DNA of 7,380 nucleotides from an uncultured Elusimicrobiales bacterium (GTDB taxonomy: Bacteria; Elusimicrobiota; Elusimicrobia; Elusimicrobiales; Elusimicrobiaceae). The notes under the pieces are model-generated. The model saw nothing but the letters and a program-made list of their open reading frames with translations. It was not told where the DNA came from and did not search any database. Below are positions 5,924-7,380 of this stretch, piece by piece. Numbering within the stretch: the stretch's first letter is position 1; each line of letters starts with the position of its first letter. The stretch is taken from contig CAKUDJ010000034.1 in assembly GCA_934644855.1 (NCBI GenBank), positions 1-7,380 on the forward strand, in the 5' to 3' direction. The position numbers and the translations under genes are program-made.

Positions 5924-5936
5924 TTTAACCCGCCTT

Positions 5937-7169
5937 TTATGCGGCCGTCACCCCATAACAGACGGGGCCGTCCGCCCGGATAATTTTAGCCCGCACCAAT
6001 CCTTTTAGGTGGTCCGGGGCGTTTTCCAACACCGTATATTGGAAGTTTGCCGTCACCCCGCCGGGGAGTCCGTTTTTGCGTTCTTCCATAAACAGCTCTT
6101 GTTCCGTGCCCGCTAACGAGGCGGCAAACCGGGTGCGGAGTTCTTTATCCAGCGCGCGCAACGCGTCCGAACGGCGTTTGATTTCTTCGTGCGCCAGTTG
6201 CGGCCACGCGGCGGCTTTGGTACCGGGGCGCGGGGAATAACTAAATACATGGAGCCCGCACAACCCGACGCTTTTTATAAACTGATAGGTGGTTTCAAAA
6301 TCTGCTTCCGTTTCCGTAGGGAACCCGGCTATTACATCCGCAAATACGGAAATACCCGGCACGCGGGCGCGTAAATCTTCCACACGGGCGCGGTAGGCGG
6401 CGGTGTCATAATGGCGGTTCATGGCTTTCAAAACGCTGTCACACCCGGCTTGCAAAGGCAGGTGGAAGTAATTGCAAAAACGGTCCGGCCGGGCGGCCAT
6501 TAAATCCACCACGCCGTCTGTCACCGTTTGTAATTCTATGGAAGAAAACCGCACCCTAAAATGCCCGGGCAACGCGGCAATTTGGCGGCACAACAACGCC
6601 AAATCCGCCCCGGTTTGCGGGCAGGCATAATTGCCAATGTTGATACCCGTTAAAACCACTTCCGCAAAGCCTTTTTCCACCAGGGAGGTAATTTCTTTCA
6701 GCACATCCGGCGCCGGCTTGGAGCGTTTATCCGGCCGGGCAAACGGCACAATGCAGTAGGAGCAAAAACAATCGCACCCGTCTTGAATTTTTATAAAAGC
6801 GCGGCTGTGGCCCTCGTGGCCGGAAACAGTCCAGCAGAGGTCTTCTTCATTAAACAGCGCGCGGCCGAGGTTGTATTTCCCCACAATTTCCGCTTGCGGG
6901 AACAAGGTTTTAATATGCGCTTGGTGCGCGGCCGCATAGCACCCGGTAAGCACCAACCGCGCTTGGGGGTTGCGGTGCAAAATCTGGCGGATTTGTTTTT
7001 CTACATCTTTATCCGCCTGGTGCGTGACGGTGCAAGTATTTAAGACGCACACTTCGGCCGTTTCAAAAGAATCCGCCGGGGTGTGCCCGTGGCGTAAAAA
7101 ATCTTCCAAAATGGCTTGGCTTTCCACCTGGTTGACCCGGCAACCGAATGTTTTGATAAAAAATTTCAT
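5937..7169 (-). CDS. mtaB: tRNA (N6-threonylcarbamoyladenosine(37)-C2)-methylthiotransferase, MtaB type
   Basis: Radical SAM enzyme that adds a methylthio group to t6A at position 37 of ANN-decoding tRNAs, giving ms2t6A. The 410 residues are within the family range (about 410-450). The N-terminal UPF0004 domain (about 1-95) begins FFIKTFGCRVNQVESQ and provides the auxiliary iron-sulfur ligands Cys10, Cys46 (NTCTVT) and Cys77 (TGCYA). The radical SAM core (about 120-340) has CDCFCSYC (132-139): Cys132, Cys136 and Cys139 form the CxxxCxxC cluster, and Cys134 is an extra cysteine between them. Downstream are HLPLQAGCDSVLKAMNR (236-252), ADVIAGFPTETEADF (277-291) and FSYSPRPGT (309-317). Residues from about 350 are the expected TRAM region. 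The GCRVN motif favours MtaB over MiaB or RimO. The start is 2 nt past the rsmE stop with no visible Shine-Dalgarno, so translation probably depends on coupling. Confidence 0.93.
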   Translation of the reverse strand: MKFFIKTFGCRVNQVESQAILEDFLRHGHTPADSFETAEVCVLNTCTVTHQADKDVEKQIRQILHRNPQARLVLTGCYAAAHQAHIKTLFPQAEIVGKYNLGRALFNEEDLCWTVSGHEGHSRAFIKIQDGCDCFCSYCIVPFARPDKRSKPAPDVLKEITSLVEKGFAEVVLTGINIGNYACPQTGADLALLCRQIAALPGHFRVRFSSIELQTVTDGVVDLMAARPDRFCNYFHLPLQAGCDSVLKAMNRHYDTAAYRARVEDLRARVPGISVFADVIAGFPTETEADFETTYQFIKSVGLCGLHVFSYSPRPGTKAAAWPQLAHEEIKRRSDALRALDKELRTRFAASLAGTEQELFMEERKNGLPGGVTANFQYTVLENAPDHLKGLVRAKIIRADGPVCYGVTAA

Positions 7170-7171
7170 AA

Positions 7172-7380
7172 TTATAAAATTTTGGCGGCCGCCGCAATAC
7201 AGGCCGTTTCCGCGCGTAAAATATTTACCCCTAAGGTAATGGGCAATATGCCGTATTGGGCGGCAATGACAATTTCTTCATCCGTCCACCCGCCGGCCGG
7301 GCCGACATACACGCGCAGGCGTTTGGGCGCGCAGAGTTTTTCCAGCCCCCAACTAACCGTGTGGGTTTCTTCCGCTTCGT
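7172..7380 (-). CDS. rsmE: 16S rRNA (uracil(1498)-N3)-methyltransferase, C-terminal part (runs off the window)
   Basis: SPOUT-class methyltransferase that methylates U1498 of 16S rRNA using S-adenosylmethionine. Only the last 68 codons lie inside the window; the 5' part is to the right. The visible end contains the SAM-binding knot signature: RVYVGPAGGWTDEEI, an ALG-like segment ILPITLGVNILRAETA, and the terminal helix CIAAAAKIL. Family members usually read GPEGG and LG.RILR.ETA, so the Glu-to-Ala and Arg-to-Asn changes are departures, though the surrounding pattern is clear. The stop TAA lies 2 nt before the mtaB ATG (TAATTATG), so the two genes share a transcript. The rsmE-mtaB neighbourhood also occurs in other bacteria, often near prmA and dnaJ. 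Confidence 0.9.
   Translation of the reverse strand, partial: EAEETHTVSWGLEKLCAPKRLRVYVGPAGGWTDEEIVIAAQYGILPITLGVNILRAETACIAAAAKIL

Noticed and set aside
5820..5936. tRNA gene or known riboswitch in the mtaB-glmU spacer
   Set aside because: I could not fold a cloverleaf or find the TTCGANNC signature, and no riboswitch core I know is present; only short hairpins are visible.

Overview
The window is a dense block of bacterial housekeeping genes, all on the minus strand. In transcription order (right to left) they are rsmE (3' end only), mtaB, glmU, prs, rplY/ctc, pth, pheS and pheT (5' part only). Every gene is recognisable from conserved motifs. I see no mobile element, CRISPR array, rRNA or tRNA gene, phage gene or other sign of horizontal transfer. 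No stretch over 300 bases lacks a gene; the two real gaps are 147 bases (pth-pheS) and 149 bases (mtaB-glmU).

Organism: a bacterium with roughly balanced base composition. It strongly prefers AAA for Lys alongside GC-ending Ala, Gly and Arg codons. The order glmU-prs-ctc-pth is widespread in bacteria and is not diagnostic. The PheS Cys4 insert, the long CTC-type bL25 and the MtaB-type methylthiotransferase point away from an E. coli-like proteobacterium. A deep-branching, possibly anaerobic, lineage such as Elusimicrobiota is my guess; it is an impression, not a demonstration.

Layout: (1) 7380-5937, rsmE and mtaB, separated by 2 nt, modify 16S rRNA and tRNA. (2) 5936-5788 is a spacer with a possible weak terminator, two extended -10 elements and GC-rich near-palindromes, leading into glmU. 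(3) 5787-2156 is a compact operon: glmU overlaps prs by 8 nt, prs is 35 nt from rplY, and rplY overlaps pth by 1 nt (TAATG). It closes with a textbook intrinsic terminator at 2126-2105. (4) 2104-2009 holds the pheST promoter region. (5) pheS and pheT, 12 nt apart, encode both subunits of phenylalanyl-tRNA synthetase.

Functional theme: most genes serve translation: rRNA methylation, t6A37 methylthiolation, 5S rRNA-binding protein, peptidyl-tRNA recycling and Phe-tRNA charging. GlmU and Prs add two central activated precursors, UDP-GlcNAc and PRPP. I found no previously undescribed system. The points worth a second look are a possibly leaderless pheS start, the structured mtaB-glmU spacer, and residue departures in Pth, MtaB, RsmE and GlmU.
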